Part shown: positions 5,591-11,672 of the stretch, piece by piece
Layout of the letters: the number at the start of each line of letters is the position of its first letter
Numbering within the stretch: the first letter of the stretch is position 1
Origin: RGIG5952 sp045603485
Lineage (GTDB): Bacteria; Verrucomicrobiota; Kiritimatiellia; RFP12; JAAYLN01
Assembly (NCBI GenBank): GCA_045603485.1
Contig: JAZUMF010000113.1
Span: 1-15,381, forward strand
Reading direction: 5' to 3'
Length of the DNA: 15,381 nt
The notes under the pieces: generated by a model
Database searches by the model: none
Told to the model about the DNA's origin: nothing
Seen by the model: only the letters and a program-made list of their open reading frames with translations
Translations under genes and position numbers: made by a program

Positions 5591-7419
5591 GTAAGTCTCC
5601 ATGTGTTCTTCTCATTACACCACCAATGGTGCAGCTGAATACCCCATATCCGGCTACGCCGGTTTTGACTGGATTTTTGAAGGAGCATGGAGTTGAGGTC
5701 TATCAGGCTGATTTATCTTTGGAGGTAGCCCTTAAGCTTTTTACCCCTGAGGTTGTTGAGGCGGCGCTGAATGCCCTAATTGACCGTAGGATTAAGAAAG
5801 ACTTACAGCATTTTGTTGATAATGGCGAAAGATACCGCGATTTAGTATTGCCGGTCGTCCGTTTTTTGCAAGGTCGAGCCCTTGAGCTTGCCTGGCGTTT
5901 TGCCTCTCCCGAGTCATTACCTGAAGGTCGCCATTTTCTTGAGCTGACTCCCGATGAGGAGACCGATGCGGAAGATACTTTGACATCCCTTTTTGGCTCG
6001 CATGGGATAGAGGGTAGGGCCAAGATGAGAGCATCTCTCTTTTTGGACGATTTGGCTGAATATTTAGCCGAAGCATTGGATTCTGATTTTGCCTTTGCAA
6101 AGTATGCAGAGCATCTCGCTGTCGCAGCCCCTGAATTTGAGCCGATCCTTAAGCGGTTGAACGGTAAGGCCTCGTATGTGGATAGGATTTTGGAAGGTCT
6201 AGTAGAGGAGCTTGTTGAGCGTCATAAACCAGATTATATCGGCGTTACGGTGCCTTTCCCTGGAACTGTCTATGGCGCATTTAGAATTGCCAAAACAGTT
6301 CGCGGGATTTCTCCTGATATAAAGACTGTTCTCGGCGGTGGCTATGTAAACAGCGAGCTTCGAGATTTGACCGACGAGCGGATCTTTGATTATTTTGATT
6401 TTATTTCTTATGATGAAGGCTTTGCTCCGTTTTTAGGCATTTTAGGGCTTGGTCCTAAAGTAAGAACTCGCACTCGCGGAACCTCTCCTAAGCTTTTGAT
6501 GGCTAATCGCTGTCAATTGGCGGATGAGCCGTGCAAGGTTCGTATTTCGGACTATTCAGGCTTAGATTTGAGCCGTTATCTGTCGCTTGTTGAAACCACA
6601 ACGCCGATGCATCGCCTTTGGTCAGACGGAAGATGGCTTAAGGTTCAACTCGCCTCTGGATGCTATTGGCATAAATGCAAATTCTGCGATGTTGCGCTTG
6701 ATTATATAGGTCGTTATGCAGCACCAGATCCCAAGCAGGCGGTTGATGCGATGGCTGCAATGCGCGATGCCACAGGCCTCTATTCTTTTCATTTTACCGA
6801 TGAAGCGATTCCCCCCGCTCTTTGCAAAGGAATTGCTGAAGAAATTATCGCAAGAGGTGAGACTCTCGTTTGGTGGGGAAATATCCGCTTTGATAAAGGC
6901 TTTACACCAGCCCTTGCAAATCTGATGGCCAGATCTGGATGTATTGCCGTTACAGGCGGTCTGGAGTGTGCGTGCGATCGCCTTTTGGCAGAGATGTCTA
7001 AGGGTATAACCTGTGCCGGGGCAAAGGCTGTATGCCGCGCATTTGCCTCCGCAGGCATTTTAGTGCATACCTATTTGATGTATGACTATCCATCAGAGAC
7101 TCGCTCTGAAACCGTCGCGGCTCTTGATTTTGTCCGCAAACTTTTTGCCGAAGGCTCTATTCAATCGGCTTTTTGGCATCGGTTCGCACTGACGGTCCAT
7201 TCTCCTCTTGCGGCAGATCCGCCCAAAGGTCTTAAGCCTGGAAAGGTTTCAGAGCCAAAGAATGGGCGGTTTGCATTAAATGAAATTCCATACGAGGTGG
7301 AAGGCGGCAGAGCCGATAATCAGATTGGCGAAGCATTGTCGCTTGCTACATACAACTATATGATTGGCCGCGGACTTGAACTCCCCGCAAAGTTTTGGTT
7401 TGACAGAAGGAAGCGTTAG
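5587..7419 (+). CDS. B12-binding-domain-type radical SAM protein with CX4CX2C cluster motif
   Basis: A 610-aa protein. The N-terminus (VLLITPPMVQLNTPYPATPVL, residues 7-27) and DYIGVTVPFPGTVYGAFRIA (216-235) with LGGGYV (249-254) resemble the Rossmann-like B12-binding domain that precedes many radical SAM enzymes; I see no DxHxxG cobalamin-ligand motif. The radical SAM domain starts near VQLASGC (353-359). The cysteines that should bind the 4Fe-4S cluster are Cys359, Cys364 and Cys367 in GCYWHKCKFCD, a CX4CX2C spacing instead of the usual CX3CX2C. GGLECACD (457-464) lies in the later barrel. Such enzymes often methylate unreactive carbon or phosphorus or rearrange carbon skeletons; the substrate here is unknown. 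The start has AGAGG at 5575-5579, 7 nt upstream, and overlaps the MATE stop. It ends 2 bp before metH. The class is well supported; the specific function is not. Confidence 0.82.
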   Translation: MSKSPCVLLITPPMVQLNTPYPATPVLTGFLKEHGVEVYQADLSLEVALKLFTPEVVEAALNALIDRRIKKDLQHFVDNGERYRDLVLPVVRFLQGRALELAWRFASPESLPEGRHFLELTPDEETDAEDTLTSLFGSHGIEGRAKMRASLFLDDLAEYLAEALDSDFAFAKYAEHLAVAAPEFEPILKRLNGKASYVDRILEGLVEELVERHKPDYIGVTVPFPGTVYGAFRIAKTVRGISPDIKTVLGGGYVNSELRDLTDERIFDYFDFISYDEGFAPFLGILGLGPKVRTRTRGTSPKLLMANRCQLADEPCKVRISDYSGLDLSRYLSLVETTTPMHRLWSDGRWLKVQLASGCYWHKCKFCDVALDYIGRYAAPDPKQAVDAMAAMRDATGLYSFHFTDEAIPPALCKGIAEEIIARGETLVWWGNIRFDKGFTPALANLMARSGCIAVTGGLECACDRLLAEMSKGITCAGAKAVCRAFASAGILVHTYLMYDYPSETRSETVAALDFVRKLFAEGSIQSAFWHRFALTVHSPLAADPPKGLKPGKVSEPKNGRFALNEIPYEVEGGRADNQIGEALSLATYNYMIGRGLELPAKFWFDRRKR

Positions 7420-7421
7420 CA

Positions 7422-9851
7422 ATGAATATCAAAGATATTTTAGGCAAGAGATATTTAATCGCCGACGGTGGTATGGGGACTGTTCTACAGGGTAAAGGTT
7501 TATTACCTGGCGAATCTCCCGAGGAATGGAATATTTTAAAGCCTGAAGAAATTTATGATGTTCACAAATCCTATTTTCTTGCCGGTTCAGATTATGTTTT
7601 GACAAACACATTTGGAGCGAATGCTGAAAAATACCACGGAAAAATACCTCTAAATGAAGTTGTTGTGGCAGCCGTTGCAATTGCGAAAAGGGCGGCTGAA
7701 GATGCGACCAGATCAACAGGCCGTCAAAAATGGGTAGCTCTTGATGTGGGCCCGACAGGGCGTCTTATCAGAGACGGTGATTTCTCTTTTGATGAAGCCT
7801 ATGACGCATTTGCTGCCGAGATAACTGCCGGCTGCGAGGCCGGTGCTGATTTTGTTGTCATTGAAACGATGGGGGATACCCTTGAATTGAAGGCTGCGGT
7901 TTTGGCCGCTCGGGAAAACTCGGCATTGCCTGTTTTTGCAACAGTTGCGCTTGGGGAGGATGGCAAGCTTTTGACCGGCGCTGATGTCGAAGCGGTCGCG
8001 GTTATGCTTGAAGGGCTTCGCGTCGACGCCTTAGGCTTCAACTGCGGACTCGGACCTGATTTAATGCGTCCCTTCGTCAGGCGTCTTGCCAATACGGTAA
8101 GCCTTCCAATAATAGTCAAGGCTAATGCAGGTATGCCGCACGAAGAAGAGGGGCGCACTGTATTTGATGTTACTCCAAATGATTTTGCGCAGTTGGCGTT
8201 AGAACTCATAGAGGAAGGGGCAACTATAATAGGCGGTTGCTGCGGTACTACTCCCGAATACATAGAAGCCGTCGCAAAAATGTGCGCGTCACTGCCATTG
8301 CCAAAGCCTAGGAAGGTACCATTGCGTGGAGTGATTTCTTCAGGAACGCATGCGCTCGAAATCGCGCTGGACGACACCGTTGTCGTTGGCGAAAGGATAA
8401 ATCCAACAGGTAAAAAGAAGCTTAAAAAGGCATTAGTTGACGGCGATATGGCCTATATTTTGCGCGAAGCTATCGCTGAAGGCGAGGCTGGTGCACAGAT
8501 TCTAGATGTCAATGTAGGCGTGCCGGGAAATGATGAGGCAAAGGTCCTTGAGTCTGTGGTTAAGGCTGTACAGGGAGTCTCCGATTTGCCATTGCAGATT
8601 GATACCGCAGATTCCGAGGCCCTAGCCCGTGCTATGCGAGTATACAACGGAAAGCCGTTGGTTAATTCGGTAAATGGCAAAGAGGAGTCTCTCTCAACCG
8701 TTCTACCGATTGCGGCAAAATATGGCGGACTTGTCGTTGCTCTGACTTTGGATGAGTCTGGGATTCCCCCGACTGCGCAAGGGCGGCTTGAGATAGCAAA
8801 AAAGATTATCGCAAGAGGTGCTGAATATGGCCTCAAGCCAACCGATTTTATTATAGATGTGCTTTGTATGGCGGTAAGCGCAGATCAATCCTCCGGCAAT
8901 ACAGTGCTTGAGGCTCTTAAATTGGTAAGGCAAGAACTTAATTTGCCGACAATTCTGGGAGTTTCTAATATTTCATTCGGACTGCCTGCTCGGTCTCTTC
9001 TTAATTCTACATTTTACTCTTTAGCGATTGGACAAGGCCTTTCTGCGGCGATTATAAACCCGCTTTCACGCGAAATGATGGCTACATATCATAGTGCTCG
9101 AGCCTTGCTAGGCAAAGATGACAACTGTGAAAATTGGATTAAGGTCTCTGATGGCTTGGTAATAAATATGCCTTCGGCTAGTGATGCTTCAGCTCAGTCG
9201 CAGTTCTCCAAGCAAGGGTCATCAACTGCATCAACTCCACTTCAAGACGCTATCAGGCGGGGACTAAAGTCGGATTCGGCGTCATTTACTTCTACCTTGA
9301 TTGCTCAAGGACAAAAGCCAGTTGAAATTATTGATGGTGAAATCGTCCCAGCACTGGAGGTGGTTGGATCAGGCTTTGAAAAGGGAAGGGTATTTCTGCC
9401 ACAGCTGCTTATGTCGGCGGAAGCGGCTTCTGCGGCATTTGAGGTCATTAAGGCAGAGCTTGCACGCACAGGAGTCGCCGCCGAGACAAGGGGGCCAATT
9501 GTAATCGCAACAGTTAAGGGCGATATCCATGATATAGGTAAGAATATCGTTAAGGCACTCTTGGAGAATTACAGCTTCACAGTAATTGATTTGGGACGGG
9601 ATGTCGCACCGGAAAAAATCGTAGAGACGATAAGAGAAAGCAAGGCAAGGCTTGTTGGCCTATCCGCATTGATGACAACTACAGTTCCTGCTATGGCAGA
9701 GACGATTCGCCAGATTAAAGAGGCCGGGCTTGCATGCAAGGTAATTGTCGGCGGTGCAGTGCTAACGCAGGAGTATGCCAATCGCATAGGTGCCGATTAT
9801 TATGCCAAAGATGCGATGCAGACCGTCCGCATTGCAGAAAGCATATTTTAA
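7422..9851 (+). CDS. metH: Cobalamin-dependent methionine synthase lacking the reactivation domain
   Basis: This 809-aa cytosolic protein transfers a methyl group from methyltetrahydrofolate via cobalamin to homocysteine. Domains in order: homocysteine-binding barrel (1-290) with zinc ligands Cys208 (GFNCG) and Cys273/Cys274 (GGCCGTT); pterin-binding barrel (about 318-580) with GERINPTGKKK (323-333) and DVNVGVPG (362-369); B12-binding cap and Rossmann domain (about 605-809) with the ligand motif DIHDIGKN, His703. A Ser/Ala/Gln/Thr-rich linker (about 583-607) joins the last two. It stops after the B12 domain, so the C-terminal SAM-dependent reactivation domain found in E. coli MetH (about 1227 aa) is absent, as in Thermotoga-type short MetH; reactivation would need another protein. 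AAGGA at 7407-7411 precedes the ATG by 10 nt. It follows the radical SAM gene by 2 bp and is the last gene of the operon. Confidence 0.93.
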   Translation: MNIKDILGKRYLIADGGMGTVLQGKGLLPGESPEEWNILKPEEIYDVHKSYFLAGSDYVLTNTFGANAEKYHGKIPLNEVVVAAVAIAKRAAEDATRSTGRQKWVALDVGPTGRLIRDGDFSFDEAYDAFAAEITAGCEAGADFVVIETMGDTLELKAAVLAARENSALPVFATVALGEDGKLLTGADVEAVAVMLEGLRVDALGFNCGLGPDLMRPFVRRLANTVSLPIIVKANAGMPHEEEGRTVFDVTPNDFAQLALELIEEGATIIGGCCGTTPEYIEAVAKMCASLPLPKPRKVPLRGVISSGTHALEIALDDTVVVGERINPTGKKKLKKALVDGDMAYILREAIAEGEAGAQILDVNVGVPGNDEAKVLESVVKAVQGVSDLPLQIDTADSEALARAMRVYNGKPLVNSVNGKEESLSTVLPIAAKYGGLVVALTLDESGIPPTAQGRLEIAKKIIARGAEYGLKPTDFIIDVLCMAVSADQSSGNTVLEALKLVRQELNLPTILGVSNISFGLPARSLLNSTFYSLAIGQGLSAAIINPLSREMMATYHSARALLGKDDNCENWIKVSDGLVINMPSASDASAQSQFSKQGSSTASTPLQDAIRRGLKSDSASFTSTLIAQGQKPVEIIDGEIVPALEVVGSGFEKGRVFLPQLLMSAEAASAAFEVIKAELARTGVAAETRGPIVIATVKGDIHDIGKNIVKALLENYSFTVIDLGRDVAPEKIVETIRESKARLVGLSALMTTTVPAMAETIRQIKEAGLACKVIVGGAVLTQEYANRIGADYYAKDAMQTVRIAESIF

Positions 9852-9898
9852 TGTTACTGATAACCGATATCTCCGACTTTAATTGAAGTTGTCGATTC

Positions 9899-9926
9899 GG
9901 CAAAGCTTTTTCAAAAGCGCCTTTTT
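9899..9926 (+). terminator. Probable rho-independent terminator of the operon
   Basis: GGC (9899-9901), a 3-nt AAA bulge, GCTTTT (9905-9910), a TC turn, AAAAGC (9913-9918) and GCC (9919-9921) form a bulged 9-bp hairpin. It is followed directly by TTTTT (9922-9926) and more pyrimidine-rich sequence. It lies 48 bp after the metH stop. The tight turn would probably open to a 4-nt loop. Confidence 0.55.
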
Positions 9927-9967
9927 CTCTCTTGTTTGCCGCAAAGATAGATATGATAAAAAAGTTC

Positions 9968-9996
9968 TTGCTATATATAAACATTTGTTGTATAAT
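9968..9996 (+). promoter_or_regulatory. Strong promoter for tRNA-Asp (and probably uppP)
   Basis: TTGCTA (9968-9973), a 17-bp spacer and a perfect TATAAT (9991-9996). Transcription would begin near 10002-10004, about a dozen bases before the tRNA 5' end. Confidence 0.7.
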
Positions 9997-10014
9997 TGTT
10001 ACATCTTTCTTCGC

Positions 10015-10091
10015 GGGGGAGTAGCGCAATTGGTTAGCGCACCGGACTGTCGATCCGGCGGTTGCGGGTTCGATCCCCGTCTCTCCCGCCA
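10015..10091 (+). tRNA. tRNA-Asp (anticodon GTC)
   Basis: The cloverleaf can be folded by eye. The acceptor is GGGGGAG (10015-10021) with CTCTCCC (10081-10087), including one G-U pair. The D stem is GCGC/GCGC, the anticodon stem CCGGA/TCCGG with loop CTGTCGA and anticodon GTC at 10049-10051, and the T arm GCGGG-TTCGATC-CCCGT. The discriminator G is at 10088, the identity base usual for tRNA-Asp, and CCA (10089-10091) is encoded. Seven Ts follow at 10093-10099 without a preceding dedicated hairpin, so read-through into uppP is likely. Confidence 0.95.
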
Positions 10092-10135
10092 ATTTTTTTG
10101 CCCTTTATTCAATATTGAACGGGTATTGCAATTCC

Positions 10136-10924
10136 ATGGAAATAATTAAAATCTTGGTTCTTGCCGTTCTTCAGGGTATTGCTGAATTTCTTCCAATTTC
10201 CTCTTCAAGCCATATTCTTATAGTTGGTGATTTTTTAGGAATTGATGCCGAAGGTGCCGAGTTAGGGCTTTTTTTACATGCAGGCACTCTTTTATCAATC
10301 TGTTTTTACTATCGTAGGCGTTTAGCCCGACTTATTTCTGGTATTGTCAGGGGAGACAAGGAAGAGTGGCGTTTTGCCTTATCGTTGGTCTTAGGATGTG
10401 TCCCGGCAGCACTATTCTACATTATCGCCAACGATTTCATTTCTTCAAAATTCGATGGTGATTGGCGTTTTACCGGCTGTATGCTCATCGTGACAGGTAT
10501 AGCCCTTATTTCTTTGAGAGTCTTCCGTCATGCCGCCGATAACGCAAAGATTGGCTTCGGGCGAGCTTTACTGATTGGTATTGCCCAGGCTCTCGCAATT
10601 ATCCCTGGCATTAGTCGCTCGGGTGCGACTATCGTTTGCGCCCGACATTTGGGAGTTAATGGTAAAGATGCGGCCGATTTTTCTTTTTTAATGTCTCTTC
10701 CTCTTGTTGCAGGTGCTCTTATATTGCAACTCCTTGATATGGGAGAGGTTGGCGGAGTGGCATCGTTCAATATTTGGGCTATGCTGCTTGCGGTTTTTGT
10801 TTCTTTCGCAGTTGGCTGCTTGGCGATAAAAATACTTATTCGCGTTCTGGCTGGCGCTCGATTTTGGCTATTCGGCATTTACTGCATTATCGTAGGTATG
10901 TTGCTACTTTTATTTTTCCCTTAG
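10136..10924 (+). CDS. uppP: Undecaprenyl-diphosphatase (UppP/BacA)
   Basis: This 262-aa integral membrane enzyme removes a phosphate from undecaprenyl diphosphate, recycling the lipid carrier for peptidoglycan and other surface polymers; overproduction of the family confers bacitracin resistance. Signature motifs are LQGIAEFLPISSSSH (12-26) with Gln13 and Glu17 in the (E/Q)xxxE position, and PGISRSGAT (157-165) with the catalytic-region Arg161. About seven or eight hydrophobic segments and the length fit the family. ATG 10136 is preferred over an in-frame TTG at 10115, because the family normally begins just before the 'LQG..EFLPISSS' block. Neither has a clear Shine-Dalgarno. It lies 44 bp after the tRNA and probably shares its promoter. 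Confidence 0.95.
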   Translation: MEIIKILVLAVLQGIAEFLPISSSSHILIVGDFLGIDAEGAELGLFLHAGTLLSICFYYRRRLARLISGIVRGDKEEWRFALSLVLGCVPAALFYIIANDFISSKFDGDWRFTGCMLIVTGIALISLRVFRHAADNAKIGFGRALLIGIAQALAIIPGISRSGATIVCARHLGVNGKDAADFSFLMSLPLVAGALILQLLDMGEVGGVASFNIWAMLLAVFVSFAVGCLAIKILIRVLAGARFWLFGIYCIIVGMLLLLFFP

Positions 10925-10993
10925 GATATTAGTGCTTGTCCTTGAAATGCCGGAATAGCGCAGAAAAATTGTGATAAATAGCAGCAGTAAAAA

Positions 10994-11015
10994 GTTTTAC
11001 CGCAAAGCCGCAGAG
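10994..11015 (+). repeat. gttttaccgcaaag repeat, copy 1
   Basis: The exact 14-mer gttttaccgcaaag (10994-11007) recurs at 11234-11247. Both copies are followed by a CGCAGAG block (11009-11015 and 11250-11256), with a short spacer that differs in length between copies. Confidence 0.55.
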
Positions 11016-11091
11016 GAAATGCAGCTTGGTTCTTAAAGGTTATTAGGTGGCAAGTTTGACAGTAAAGACAGTTTGCGAGTTTTACAGTTTT

Positions 11092-11118
11092 AATTGGGAA
11101 GGCCTGTCCCCAGAAAAG
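11092..11118 (+). repeat. 27-bp exact direct repeat, copy A (CTGTCCC family copy 5)
   Basis: A 27-bp sequence from AATTGGGAAGG to CCAGAAAAG, identical to 11207-11233 and in the same orientation. The core GGCCTGTCCCC is at 11101-11111. The flanks on both sides differ from copy B, so this is a discrete unit and not part of a longer duplication. Confidence 0.75.
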
Positions 11119-11120
11119 TT

Positions 11121-11141
11121 AGGTAATAGGTAATAGGTAAT
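11121..11141 (+). repeat. 7-bp tandem repeat (AGGTAAT x3)
   Basis: Three exact head-to-tail AGGTAAT units, starting 2 bp after the 27-bp repeat copy A. Too few units to call a minisatellite; it could vary by slippage. Confidence 0.6.
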
Positions 11142-11206
11142 AATGAAGAATGAATAATTTTGTAGTTTTTAGGTTAAGTTTTTTGTGCCTTTTGCGAAGT
11201 ACACGA

Positions 11207-11233
11207 AATTGGGAAGGCCTGTCCCCAGAAAAG
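11207..11233 (+). repeat. 27-bp exact direct repeat, copy B (CTGTCCC family copy 6)
   Basis: Identical to 11092-11118. The core GGCCTGTCCCC is at 11216-11226. It abuts directly the second gttttaccgcaaag repeat. Confidence 0.75.
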
Positions 11234-11256
11234 GTTTTACCGCAAAGAACGCAGAG
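11234..11256 (+). repeat. gttttaccgcaaag repeat, copy 2
   Basis: The exact 14-mer (11234-11247) matches 10994-11007, then AA and CGCAGAG (11250-11256). It starts where the 27-bp repeat copy B ends. Confidence 0.55.
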
Positions 11257-11349
11257 ATTTTGTGATATCGACTATTTATTGTGTTAGTATAGCGAGGTTT
11301 TGTTGTTGTGTCAAGTGTAATAGTGTGACACTTAAAGGTTAATGATTGT

Positions 11350-11378
11350 GGTGGATGGTGGCGGACGGAGCATCCACC
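11350..11378 (+). repeat. 8-bp inverted repeat (hairpin)
   Basis: GGTGGATG (11350-11357) and CATCCACC (11371-11378) are perfectly complementary with a 13-nt G-rich loop. No T-run follows, so a terminator is unlikely. Function unknown; it could be another small dispersed element. Confidence 0.5.
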
Positions 11379-11406
11379 GCAGAATTCTTAGAGAGAAACT
11401 GAAAAA

Positions 11407-11417
11407 GGACTGTCCCC
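11407..11417 (+). repeat. CTGTCCC-family intergenic repeat, copy 7
   Basis: GGACTGTCCCC with flanks AAAAA upstream and TTAAAAGG downstream, partly resembling the GAAAAG flank of copies A and B. Same orientation as all other copies. Confidence 0.5.
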
Positions 11418-11435
11418 TTAAAAGGTTACACTGCG

Positions 11436-11474
11436 TCATTTGCGACATCAAATGATGTTTTGTGTTTTTATATA
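11436..11474 (+). terminator. Possible weak terminator hairpin
   Basis: TCATTTG (11436-11442) and CAAATGA (11449-11455) form a perfect 7-bp stem with a 6-nt loop, followed by the T-rich TGTTTTGTGTTTTTAT. The stem is A/T-rich and lies more than 500 bp after uppP, so its partner transcript is unclear. Confidence 0.3.
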
Positions 11475-11560
11475 AAAAAATATTTAACCTTCGTAATATA
11501 TTGCAATGTAATAATATATGTACAAAATTTGCGGGGGGGGGTAATTTCAAAGCAAAAAAT

Positions 11561-11589
11561 TTGACAATCGTTTTTATAAAGTGTAAAGT
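11561..11589 (+). promoter_or_regulatory. Promoter of the secreted LRR protein gene
   Basis: A perfect TTGACA (11561-11566), a 17-bp spacer and TAAAGT (11584-11589, four of six matches to TATAAT). The predicted transcription start near 11596 leaves a leader of about 77 nt. An A/T-rich stretch and a run of nine Gs (11533-11541) lie just upstream. Confidence 0.65.
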
Positions 11590-11672
11590 TGTAATATTAG
11601 GTTAAATAAATGACTTTCTCGGAATGCGTGTTCCAGGTTTTTCCAAAGGTTTAATGAAGGGTCTGTATTGCT

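Larger units (their letters stand above)
10925..11672. other. 748-bp repeat-rich non-coding region
   Basis: There is no supportable gene on either strand. It contains two copies of a gttttaccgcaaag repeat, an exact 27-bp duplication (11092-11118 and 11207-11233) carrying the CTGTCCC core, a third core copy (11407-11417), a 7-bp tandem repeat (11121-11141), hairpins at 11308-11331, 11350-11378 and 11436-11455, a G9 tract (11533-11541), and the promoter of the downstream surface-protein gene. It reads as a landing zone for small dispersed elements. Confidence 0.7.

Noticed and set aside
7799..8377. 192-codon minus-strand open frame inside metH
   Set aside because: Ser/Ala/Pro/Thr-rich shadow of a strongly coding region; no start signals.
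10013..10090. Alternative tRNA register starting GCGGGGG
   Set aside because: It pairs superficially but leaves wrong spacing before the D arm and no encoded CCA; the register from 10015 fits all arms and ends in G-CCA.
9715..10092. Minus-strand open frame starting MAGETGIEPATAGSTV
   Set aside because: A well-known spurious antisense reading of a tRNA, continuing through a terminator into metH; no Shine-Dalgarno and no family.
10115..10135. TTG start for uppP
   Set aside because: Gives a seven-residue polar extension not expected for the family; ATG 10136 puts the first helix at the N-terminus.
10015..10135. tRNA-Asp as a phage or island attachment site
   Set aside because: No integrase, no direct repeat of the tRNA 3' end within the window, and uppP follows directly.
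9883..10149. 88-codon + strand open frame with GGVAQLVSAPDCRSGGCGFDP
   Set aside because: This is the familiar false peptide read through a tRNA gene; the tRNA-Asp fold explains the sequence.
11308..11331. GTGTCA...TGACAC inverted repeat
   Set aside because: Six-bp stem with a 12-nt loop and competing pairings in A/T-rich DNA; too weak to call an operator or terminator.
11092..11417. Repeat cluster as a CRISPR array
   Set aside because: Copies are few, unevenly spaced, with no uniform spacers and no cas genes.
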